A stretch of DNA of 50,643 nt from Cyanophora paradoxa. Lineage: Eukaryota > Glaucocystophyceae > Cyanophorales > Cyanophoraceae. The stretch covers positions 1 to 50,643 of the forward strand of contig QPMI01000041.1 in the NCBI GenBank assembly GCA_004431415.1, written 5' to 3'. The notes below the pieces were generated by a model. The model was not told the origin of the DNA. It saw only the letters and a program-made list of their open reading frames with translations, and did not search any database. Positions within the stretch are counted from its first letter, which is position 1. Each line of letters starts with the position of its first letter. This document shows positions 32,830-42,519 of this stretch, in pieces. The position numbers and the translations under genes were made by a program.

Positions 32830-33640
32830 CTCGGGGCGGCGGGGCCCGCAGCGCGACGCGCCAGCGGTCCCCGGGCCGGAACTCAGAGGACGGGGCCCGC
32901 AGCGCCGGGCAAGCGGTGCCAAGCGCCAGCGGGCCATCTCGCAGCGGTTCCGCCAGCGAGGCCGTACTCCGGGGTGGAGCTCGCCGGCCGCGGGCGCGGC
33001 CGGGGCCTGCGGGCAGGCCGGGACCGCGGCGCGCCGCGCCAGCGGTCCCGGAACTCCGAGCACGGGGCCCGCAGCGGCAAGCGCCAGCGGGCCATCTCGC
33101 AGCGGTTCCGCCAGCGAGGCCGTGCTCCGGGGTGGAGCTCGCCGGCCGCGGGCGCGGCCGGGGCCTGCGGGCAGGCCGGCCCGGCGGGACCGCGGCGCGC
33201 CGCGCCAGCGGTCCCGGAACTCCGAGTACGGGGCCCGCAGCGCGCCGCGCCAGCGGGCCCTCTCGCAGCGGATCCGCCAGCGAGGCCGTACTCCGGGGTG
33301 GAGCTCGCCGGCCGCGGGCGCGGCCGGGGCCTGCGGGGCAGGCCGGGACGCGGCGCGCCGCGCCAGCGGTCCCCGGAACTCCGAGCACGGGGCCCGCAGC
33401 GGCAAGCGCCAGCGGGCCGACTCGCAGCGGTTCCGCCAGCGAGGCCGTACTCCGGGGTGGAGCTCGCCGGCCGCGGGCGCGGCCGGGGCCTGCGGGGCAG
33501 GCCGGGACCGCGGCGCGCCGCGCCAGCGGTCCCCGGAACTCCGAGGACGGGGCCCGCAGCGGCAAGCGCCAGCGGGCCGACTCGCAGCGGTTCCGCCAGC
33601 GAGAACCGTACTCCGTCGCCACCCCGAGCCGCGCGGGCGG
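32830..33640. repeat. Tandem array, unit about 160 bp, about 5 copies
   Basis: CGCCAGCGAG recurs at 32951, 33109, 33274, 33434 and 33594 (steps 158, 165, 160, 160). Units share CCGTACTCCGGGGTGGAGCT, CGCCGGCCGCGGGCGCGGCC and GCGCCGCGCCAGCGGTCCC. Some steps are not multiples of three, and the open frames on both strands look incidental. Confidence 0.88.
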
Positions 33641-34560
33641 CCGGGCACCGTCCGTCGGTGGATCACGCGTAAGGCACGATCCAAGCCCGACGGCGCGGTG
33701 GGCCTGCAGCGCGAGCGCCAGCAGGCCGGGGCGGTCCTGCGCGAGCTCAGCCGGCGTGGCGCGGCGGCGGCGTCCGGCTCGAGCGCCGAGGAGCTCCCGG
33801 ATCATGCGCGCAGGGAATGGTCAGGGATCCGGCGGAATCGCGCGGCGGGTCTCAATACACGCTTATAGAGTGTATAGGCAAGCCGGCGGCCGCGGACTGA
33901 CGGTGGGCCCCGGGATAGCCAGCGCGCGCTGGATGCGAGCGTGGCGGCGGGCCCGGACGTGAATCCACGTACCGGCACGGCAGTAAGGCACCAGATTCAA
34001 GCGTGAATCGGGGCCCGGGGCCGATTCCGGGAGGATCGCTGGGAACAGGGTTTGCTCCGGCCAGCCAACGAGGCAGAACTGCTTCACAGTCGCTGCCGCG
34101 GGATCGCGCTCCACTGCAGCTAGTCATGGTGCTGCGGAGTTGGGTCGGCTCCGTGCAATGGGAGGGACGGCCGATATGTGCGGCCACCGGTCCGACAGGG
34201 CTGTTTAGGAGTGATTGCTGTGCTGGCTGTGGCGATTTCGCTTCGCCGCTGGTCGCTTCGTGGCCTGGAGCGGCCGCGAGCGAAGCTGGGCGTGAAGGGA
34301 AACCCGAATCAGCGTACCCCCGGAGCTCGGCGGCTTCAAGCCCGCCGGCTCGGCCCAACGGCTAGTTCAGCTAGTCCCCTGCGGGACGTTCGCTGCAGCC
34401 TGCTGCTCATCCCGTGCTCGCCTCGCGCCGCTCCGCGGCTAGCGAGTCGCTCGGCTCTTTCGTGCCTGGCGCTCGGCTACGGTCTTCTTTACTCGCATTC
34501 AGTCGGCGCAAAACTCGATTTACGCATTGAGAGCGCAAATCCCGATCGCCGGTTCCGATC
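33641..34560. other. No gene seen
   Basis: Spacer between the 160-bp array and the first ankyrin exons. It contains overlapping open frames of 80-200 codons that I do not recognise and no clear repeats. A promoter for the ankyrin-TIR copy may lie here, but no TATA-like element stands out. Confidence 0.4.
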
Positions 34561-37439
34561 ACTCGCGGGACCCGGGCCCCGCGCCGCTAGACATGGCGGC
34601 GACGCCGCTAGACGCTCATCCAGTGGGGCCTGGGCCGCGAGGAGTCTCAGTGTGCGCGCGCCGTCCCTTCCGCCCGCCCCGGTGCCCGCTGGTCCCTTTA
34701 CGCGCTTGCTGCCAGGGCGCTCCTGGAGCTCGGCTGCCCCGTGGACGACGCGGCGTACGCTGTGGAGGAGGAAGGGGCGAGGGCGCCTGAGGCGGCGCTG
34801 CCCTCGCCGCCGAGCGCGGCGACCTTGAGCTCGTCCGGTGCGCAATCTCTCTCTGAGGAGGCCCGCGCGCCCTCTCTCTTTCTCGCCTGTCTTTCTGACA
34901 GGCGGCGGGCGGGGCCAGGGAGCTGCTGGCGCGGGGCGCCTCGCCGGGGGCGCGGCACGGGCACAAGGCGGGGCCCTACGAGCTGGCCGCGCTGGGCGGC
35001 CACTTCGAAGTCCTCCGGTGCACCCCTCCCCCGCGGTCTAGGTCTTCGGGCCGCCTCTCTCTCTCTCTCTGTCTTTCTGAGGGGCGGCGGGCGGGCGCGC
35101 AGGGAGCTGGTGGCGAGGGCGGCGCCCCCCGCGGAGGTGGTCGAGAGCATCGCGGCGGGCTCCGCGCGCGAGGGCTCGGCCGCCTGCCTCCGCGTCGCCC
35201 TCGACGCCGGCGCCGACCCGCGACGCCGCGTGAAGGAGAACAGCGCGTGGCTCACGCCGCTGCTGATGGCGGCGGGGAACGGGCACCTCGGCTGCGTGCG
35301 GGAGCTGCTGGAGAGGGGGCGGACCCCGGCGAGGTCGAGGGGTGCCCCGCCCAGGCGCACGCCGGAGCAGGAGGAGGAGGACGAGGCGGAGGGGCGGCCG
35401 CCCCCGCCCGAGTACGTGCTGGCGGGCTACTCGGCGCTGGAGCGGGCGGCGCGGGGCGGCCACGCGGCGGTGGTCCGCCTCCTCGCCTCGCGCGGGGCGC
35501 CCGTCGACCGCCCCGACTCCGGCCTCAACAGCGCCCTCGGTCAGTGCCCGGCCCCCTGCGCCCCCGGCCCTCGAATCGGCGCCAACATCCAATCGGGGCA
35601 GGCCTCGCGGCGAAGGAGGGGCGCCTGGAGGCCGTGCGGGCCCTCCTGCAGTGCGGGGCCGATCCCGCGAACCCCAATGCGCGTACACGTACCCCCCTCG
35701 CGATCGGCGGCGTGCAGACCGCCCTGACGCGCGCGGACCTGTACCCCGGCAGGCCCTGAAAGCGAGCGGCGTGCTGGACTCGGCGTGGTGCCCCGCCCTG
35801 CACGCCGCCGCGTTCAACTTCGACATACCCTCCGTCCGGTGCGCCGTCCGAGCCGTCTTTGCCGCCTGAGCGTCCGAGCCGCCGTCTGACCCGAGAGAGA
35901 AGGGCGCTGCTGGAGGCGGGGCGCCGGTCAACCAGGCGGACGCGTCGAACCGGACGCCCATCATGCGGCCGCTCGCCTCGAGCGCCCACGAGAAGGCGCC
36001 TCTGATGCTCAAGACCCTGCAGTGCTTTGATTTGTCTAGATCTCCTCTTGTTATCGTTAGTCTCGCTCCTCTTTGTTCGTTCGGCCCACGCCACCCTCGC
36101 AGGGAGCTTCTGCGGGCGGGGGCCGACCCCTTCTACGGATGGCAGGACACGTGCACCATCGAGCAGAACCTCCTCTACCAGGTTCGAGCCCCGTCGGGGC
36201 CCTTTTTCCTTCGTTCTCACCCGGCCGCAGGTCTCGGGCATGTACACGAAAAACCGCCTCACCATCCTCGCGTGCGTACCCGTCGGTTCTTCTGCGTGCA
36301 TCCGCCCCTCACGCCCCTCTCGCAGCTTCCTGATCGAGCGGGGCGCGGCGCTGAAGGCGAAGGATGCGGAGAAGGAGGAGGAGGGGAGGGGCAGGGGCCG
36401 CGGCCGGGGCGAGGCCCGCGGGCGGACGCCGCTGCTCGTCGCCGTCGCCGCGAGCAAGGGCGAGGATGGCCTCGAGACGGTCCGGGCGCTGCTCGACGCC
36501 GGTGCCGACATCGGCGCGCGCGACGCGGAGGGCCGGAGCGCCGCGGCGATCGCAGCGGCCGCCGCCGACCTCGAGCTGCTGCGGCTGCTGATGGGCCGCG
36601 GGGCGGGCGCCACGCGCACGAGGGCGAGATCGTCGCTGCCGCCTGCGGCTCGGGCGGCGGCGGGCGGTACCGCCGCGGCCCCGAGACCCGCGACATCCTC
36701 GGGTGGGCGCCCCGCTCTCATCCCGTCCCGTACCCTCTGAAACCCTTCCCAGAGTCCTGCTGGAGGACGAGCTGAAGGAGGTTTCCGTTGAGGGCTTCGC
36801 CTGGCCCGCCGTCCGCCGCGACGCCGACGGCAGCCTCTCCGGCCGCGCCAAAGGGTCCCGCCTTCAGCCCAGGCCCCTCCCTCGGCCCCGATCCCTCTGA
36901 AGCTCGCGGCGGGAAGGTACTCGACGGCGCTGGGGGAGGCGATGCGGGACGGGTCCGAGATGGCGGCCGAGGACGCCCGCCAGTGGGCCGACCTCCTCCT
37001 CTGCTGCCGCGGCCCGATACGCCTCAGGCGAGCGCGCAGGAAAGCTAGAGGGTGCCGCTGGCTGACGGCGCCGCAGCGAGATCCACGCGCTGAAGCCGGA
37101 GGACACGGGCGGGGACGCGCGGGGGCCGCTCGTGGCGGCGGCGACGCGCGTGCTGCGGCTCGAGGGCCGCGTCGAGCCGGAGCCGCCCGAGGACCCCAAG
37201 AAGACGAAGAAGAAAGCAAAGTGCCCCTCGCTTCGGTTCCTGTCATTGCCGGCGTACGCTGAGCGGGCCCGTGCCGGCGGGCGGGGCTGCAGGGGCCAGG
37301 AGGACGAGGAGGAGGAGGCGGAGCAGGAGGACCCCGCCGAGGCGGACGCGCGGGACCGGGAGACGCCGCTGCACGCCGCCTGCCGCGTCGGCCTCCGCCT
37401 CACGGCCCTCCGCCTCGCCGCCGCCGCCACCCGGAGACC

Positions 37440-37577
37440 GTCGAGTGCGCTATGTGTATAGCTCAGGCTAGTCTAACTAACTGAACCTCTCTCGCCCAAC
37501 TTAGACCAGCCTACCTAGCTTAGGCTAGGCCAACCGGACCTCTCGCCCAACTTGGCCTCGCTGGGCCCCCCGCGCAG
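37440..37577 (+). repeat. CTAAC-rich intron, copy 2
   Basis: Counterpart of 1790-2001 but shorter. It contains GTCTAACTAACTGAACCTCT, then CCTACCTAGCTTAGGCTAGG, and ends with CCCCCCGCGCAG. The length difference comes from the number of CTAAC-like units. Confidence 0.55.
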
Positions 37578-37928
37578 CGCGGTGGACGCGGCGGAGGAGA
37601 CGGCCCTCTCGCGGCCGTCGCCTTCGGGCCCGCCCTCTTCGACGTCTGCGCCCTCCTCCTCCAGAAGGGCGCGCGAGCCCCGCTTCTCGAAATTATTTGA
37701 TATCGCCTTTCTTTCGCTGGATCTGAGCGGCTCCGCTGCTGCTGCGCAGGGGCGGACATCGGGCGGCAGGTCGGCGGGGCGACGGCGGAAGCAGCGGTGC
37801 GCCCCGAGACCTCTACTGCTAGGAACGAGCCCAAGAAATCCCTCCTCAACGGCTCCGGCAGGGCTGTGCTGGACGGGACGCGGGACGCGGCGTACCGCGC
37901 GCAGCTGAAGCGCGCCGCCGCCGTCCGC

Positions 37929-38730
37929 GACGCCTTCATCTCGTGCGTATCCCCCTCTCATTTCCCCTCCCCCCTCCGCTTTTCCTTCTCTTCCTGAGCC
38001 CCCGCCCGCGCTGCGCGCGCGCAGGTACGGGCACCACCCGCCGGAGGTGGCGCGGTTCACGGCGCAGCTGAGGGACCGCCTCCAGGCCGAGCAGGTCTCG
38101 GTCCGTCCTCCTTCGCTTTCTCTTCCGCCGTCCCCTCGCCCCGTCTCCCCACTCGACTCGGCCTCACTCCGCCCCGCACGCGCCCCCGCGACCCTCGCCC
38201 CGCAGTGCTGGGTGCGCCTTTGTTTCAATCCGCTCCTCCGCCCCCGTTCCGAGGCTGACGCGCGCTGCCCGCCGCCAGATGGACGAAATGAAGGCGACGG
38301 GTACGCGATGCGATTCGCAGTTGGCTTCGCCCCTGACCTCGAGTTCGCTCCGCCCGCGGCCGGCAGGCATCGAGGCCGGAACGGAGGCGCGCGCCCCTAC
38401 GCCTCCGCAACGCCCTCTGAGGCGCCCCTGAAAGCCGCGCGCAGTGGCGGGAGCAGATCGGGGCGGGCATCAAAGCGGCCCGCGCCGTCATCTTCGTCGC
38501 CTCCAAGGCGGGCGCTGCGCCGCGCCCCCCCCCCCCCTCCTCCGCCTCTGATCGCAGCGCCCCCCTCCCGCAGCACTCGTGCGCGTCGGACTGGTGCATG
38601 CTCGAGCTCTCCCGCGCCCGCGGTGCGCCCTCCTGCGGCCTGGACCTCTTCGTTCTCAGCGCCCCCAGACCTGGGGCGACCGATCTTCCCCGTGTGGGCC
38701 GAGGCGCCCTTCCCCCTCGACGACCGCCCG
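37929..38730 (+). other. TIR domain, copy 2
   Basis: Same exon set as copy 1: DAFIS then YGHHPPEVARFTAQLRDRL, CW, MDEMKATG, WREQIGAGIKAARAVIFVAS, SCASDWCMLELSRAR and GRPIFPVWAE. The putative catalytic Glu is codon 38604-38606. VIFVAS here is VLFVAS in copy 1, a conservative change, as expected if the protein was under constraint. Confidence 0.8.
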
Positions 38731-39961
38731 CCGTGCGCGTGTACCCCCTCCCCGCCGCCCCTCCTCACAGTACCCCCGCAGGGCCTCCTCCGCGGCTGCC
38801 GCATCGTCGACCTCTCGCGGTGCCCCGCCCGCCCGGCCAATCCAAGCCTCCCCGGCCTGAGCGCCGCCCGGTCCGGCGCAGGCCGGCGCTGCTGGAGGCG
38901 GGCTTCCCCGCCTTCCTCGCGGAGGTGCGGGGCGCCCTCGAGGCCGCCGCCGCCGCCGACGACGCCGCCGACGCCGACGCCGCCCGGGCCCGCCCCTCAC
39001 CCCTCACCTTCCCCGCTCTTCCCCTCCTCATTTCTGAGCCGTGCGCAGGCGCTGCTGGCGCGGCCCGAGGCGCGCTGCGACCCCGGCGGGCCCCTTCCTG
39101 CTCGCCTGGCCCTGCCGAGGACGCCCGCAACGCCGCCTCCCTCCTCTCTGCCCTCGCCTTCCGCGGCGTGCCCTGTTGGCTCCACTGCCCTGTACCCACA
39201 CCCCCCGTCCTCCCCACCCACCCTCGCATCTTCCTCACAGCCGCGCAGGGCGCGGACCCGACGGAGAGGCGGGGCGGACGCTGCGCTGGCGGCGTGCGCG
39301 GCCTTCGTGCCGCTCCTCTCGCCCGCCTCCGCCTCCTCCCCCTCCTCCGCGACCGCCTCCAGGCCCGCCCGCCCCTGCGCTCGACCTTTCTGTCGCCTCA
39401 CTGTGCCCCGCTTCGCAGCGCGCGCGGGCGGCGGGGCGGCCCGTCCGGCCCCTCCTCCTCTCCAGCCTCCAGGCGAGCGCGCCCCCCGCCCCGCCCCGTC
39501 TGAAGCTTAGGCCGCCCGCCGGACAGGTGCCGGCGTCGCTCGAGTACTCGCTGGCGCGAACGCGCAAGTTCCCTTCTTCGCCGAAGAGCCCGAGGGCTTC
39601 TTCCCGGTGCCGTACCCCGCCTTCCTCCTCCCCCCCCTTCATCTTCTTCCGAGTGCCTCTGGCGGCAGTGCCCGCTCCGGCGGTGCCCCCTTCGCGGCCG
39701 GCCACTCTGTCTCTCCTGTACCCGCCATCCCGCCGCCCCGCGCCCCGGCGCATGCCCCAGCCCCGCATGCGCAGCCGTCTGACCCGTCGTGGAGTCGCAC
39801 GCCGACGCCGCCGGCGTTAGTGCACGCCTCGACCGACGAGGCGGCCCAGGCATGCGCACCTCCAGAACATGAAATGCGCCAGTCCTTTCATATGCATAGT
39901 GACGTCTTCGCTCCCACACGCACACTTTTCATTTCTTTCCTTTCCCGGTTGAAAAGGCAAA

Positions 39962-42406
39962 TCAACGAAAAATCAACGGCCTTTGTTGAACAATTACATA
40001 AATATCGTTCGATGATCGTTTTGATTGCTCTCCCCCTCACCGATGGGGGCTGCATCTGGAGCCGCCGGACGCATTCGCTCCTCCAAATTGCTGATGTCAT
40101 ATGTGCATGTATATCCGTCGACGTCGACGTCGACGCTCTTGGTAGAGTTGCCGTCCGGGCATGCGCACCAGCTGCAGCTTCACTTTTGCAGCTGCGGCGC
40201 CGGCGACGAAGGACGTATACGATAACACCAGCTACAATGGCAAGAACACCGACGCCACCAGCTACGCCGCCAGCGATGACTGGTAAAGAAACTGATCCGG
40301 ATTGACCGTCACGGATGAAGTACTGGCACTAGAACTCGCATCGTTGCCTGCAATGGTCTCCTGTACACCTGCTTTGTTCAATCAATTCAGCGATGCATAT
40401 GATTCGAATTTCGTGCGCGAGCCGATCAAATGCAATTGAAATGAATATTGCTCACTTTCGAACAGGAGAGCGGTTTGTTCTAGACTCTTGATTTCCCATG
40501 GGAGCTCGGCGCTAGAACAAGAACGCCGGTCGTTTCCATACTCTTCAAAAGTTTCGCCGCTTCGGTTGGTCGCAGTGCTACGCTTCGGTAAGGTTGCGAA
40601 TGGTGCTGCGTAACAAACAATTGCAATTGCGAAGTCCGAAGCTTACCAGATGTGCTTCCCAGGCCAGGGCTGTGAAGCAGGGAGAATGTCACTGCAGTTG
40701 GAAAGATTTCGATGCGGCTTCGCAGTTCGATGCCGATTCCTCGAGCTTCTTGAGCTTGCCTCCATCCTAGTGACCATCACTTTGACAGAGCTGGTACCGT
40801 AGTCGAGTGCGATGGCCTTCTCAAGACCGGCAGTGAAGGTCGAAGTTTTCGCTTGGTCCCATGCCGCGAAATCGATGTCGAGAACCGCCGTCATGCTTAC
40901 CCTCGAACGCGTTTGCCTGTCCCTGGGTCCTTTTCAAGTTCGAGGCTGGACTCGGCTGTCCTCTGGATGAAGACGGTGAAGACAAAAGAGGCACTGTCCG
41001 TCGCCCCCGTGGAATCGTCTCGAGCTGTAACCATGAATGTTGCTGTCGTGTACTGAGCTGACGCGCATCTGGAGTCGGTGCCGTAGGCAGAAGAGACACG
41101 AACAGAAACGACGCCCGTATCCGGAAATATGGACACGCTATTGCCTTCAGCACACGGCTCCAAAGACTGCAGTTTCACGACGAAATATCGGATTTAGCCT
41201 TCGATCTTTTTTGTCTTCCGTAGCTCGCAGCGACAAGCCCGTATACGTAAGTAGCACTGCTGGGCTGAGCAGAGTTCGTGATGACGGCTAGTTGCGAGGA
41301 TAAGCGAAAGCCTTCGTAGCCGACGCATGCAGGGTATGCTCTCAATGGATCCTGACATAGACTCTCACACGTAAATGCGGGACAATCCTCTGGTAGACAT
41401 TCCTTTCGAATTCTTCCCAGCAAGCACTCGCAGAAGCCTGTGCGAATGTTTTAACTGGGCTCTTGGGAGGCATGCGAGATTTAGATCTGTGCTTAAAAAA
41501 AAAAGCTTGCGCACCTGCAGTACCACGAGGAATGAGCTCGGTGCCTGTCTGTTGTCGAATCGTCCCAGATACAGGCTCCGAGGTCGCGCAAGCATCAGTT
41601 CCATTCCAGCACCATTTCTGCGAGCGTTTGCATCCACCGAGCCCGATTGGTCTCGCTATAGCTGTAGCGTGTGCGCAGGTGAGGGCCCGGGGTAGCAATG
41701 GGGCGAAGTGTGATTGCTGGGGGTGAAGCGACACAACATGATCTGTTGGTGAAGGCGAGCGGTTGGCGAAGGAATTGCTGTCGCGATGCGGTCGGAAACG
41801 GCGATGCAGCGGTTGTCGGTGAAGGGGAAGGTGAAGGTGAAGGAGTAGCTGTAGGAAACACTGTGCATGTGGGCGAAGGAGATCTAACGATAGCCGAAAC
41901 TGCGATCGCAGATTTACATAATTATTATAAGGCTGTACATGTGATCATCATGAATCCAATTTAAACACCTTCGCCTTTGAATCTGTATTGCGCTGAGAAC
42001 CCTTTGCCCGGGTCCACGCCGTATGTATAAAAACCACGAGGAGTGCGCTAGACGTCTGAGAAGTGACAAAAGACGTCCTGCTCAAGGACGCCATTTGCCC
42101 GTTCAGTCTCGCTAGAGCTGCGTCTGGCAAGTAGTAACTTCTCACATACTGATAGGGCATGTCACTGCCGCGCCATCGTACAACTGCGTAGCACTCGGAT
42201 CAGAAATGCTAACGAGATGGATCCGGAACGAGAAATGAAACGTCAACGAGCGAGACAGCGTCGTAACCTGTTCCAGACACAGCATCAAAGCTTGTGAAGG
42301 TCAATTCAATACCACCACTCTGCGCGTGTGGGGCGAGAATAAGCCTGCCCAAAGACGTGATTAGCAAAAGCGCGACAAAAGTGAAGTGACTGCGGGCTAA
42401 CCACAT
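39962..42406 (-). CDS. CUB-domain single-pass membrane protein, copy 2 (complete layout)
   Basis: Start chosen at the Met codon 42404-42406 because it opens a signal peptide: MWLARSHFTFVALLLITSLG, then RLILAPHAQS. The CUB domain follows (GIELTFTSFDAVSGTGYD, QLYDGAAVTCP, SALLVVF), then the Pro/Ser/Thr linker, a Cys-rich region, beta-rich modules, FTAGLEKAIALDYGTSS, the membrane helix (near 40205-40290) and an Arg-rich tail. An intron (minus strand, GTGCGCAAGC...CGCACAG, about 88 nt here) joins RGTAG to FCECLLGRIRKECLPEDC in frame. A second of about 41 nt (GTAAGC...TACGCAG) lies near 40609-40649. Inferred role: surface receptor or adhesion protein. Single G or C losses near 42156 and 40141, relative to copy 1, break the frame. 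The stop position is uncertain. Confidence 0.65.
41491..41508. other. A10 micro-insertion with 4-bp flanking duplication
   Basis: Copy 2 reads GCTT-A10-GCTT where copy 1 (about 8417) has a single GCTT. The extra 14 bp lie in the intron of the CUB gene. The form, a poly-A tract flanked by a short target duplication, resembles the product of an aborted retroposition, though slippage cannot be excluded. Confidence 0.5.
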
Positions 42407-42519
42407 TTGTATAGGATCCCATGGCTGAACTGTGTGTGCCAATGATCGAGTGGTGGGCGCCGCCGACAAAATTACAACGTTATCGGCTGATCATGGCCAT
42501 CAGTGAATTATATATCGAG

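Larger units (their letters stand above)
34593..39650 (+). pseudogene. Ankyrin-repeat/TIR protein, copy 2 (5'-longer, 3' exons deleted)
   Basis: The best view of the N-terminal part; the start (ATG at 34593) is provisional. Ankyrin exons in order: ALLELGCPVDD; RELLARGASPGARHGHKAGP ending GGHFEVLR; RVALDAGADPRRR with LLMAAGNGHLGCVRELLERG; YSALERAARGGHAAVVRLLA; LAAKEGRLEAVRALLQCGAD with NARTRTPLAIGG; PALHAAAFNFDIPSVR; ELLRAGADPFYGWQD; FLIERGAALKAKDAEK; ALLDAGADIGARDAEGRSAA; RDRETPLHAACRVG; ALSRAVAFGPALFDVCALLL. That is at least eleven repeats or partial repeats. TIR 1 (37929-38730) and the TIR-like segment (39050-39495) follow. At 39651 the sequence jumps past the coiled-coil and CaaX exons. 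Single-base losses in C or G runs near 34802 and 35920 break the frame. It would need a different C-terminus if expressed. Convergent with the CUB gene. Confidence 0.7.
36279..42205. repeat. Right copy of the segmental duplication
   Basis: Matches 632-9139 in direct orientation, offset about 35.6 kb on the left side. At 39651 it jumps from the sequence matching 4061 to that matching 4812. At 41398 it jumps from the match of 6563 to that of 8337. On the right it continues into the signal-peptide exon of the CUB gene, which the left copy lacks. Confidence 0.85.

Noticed and set aside
25480-33640. CRISPR array
   Set aside because: Repeats are long, contiguous and without unique spacers, and the DNA is eukaryotic.
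32713-33805. Open frames of 315-387 codons on both strands
   Set aside because: They cover the 160-bp tandem array and share its periodicity; no domain recognised.
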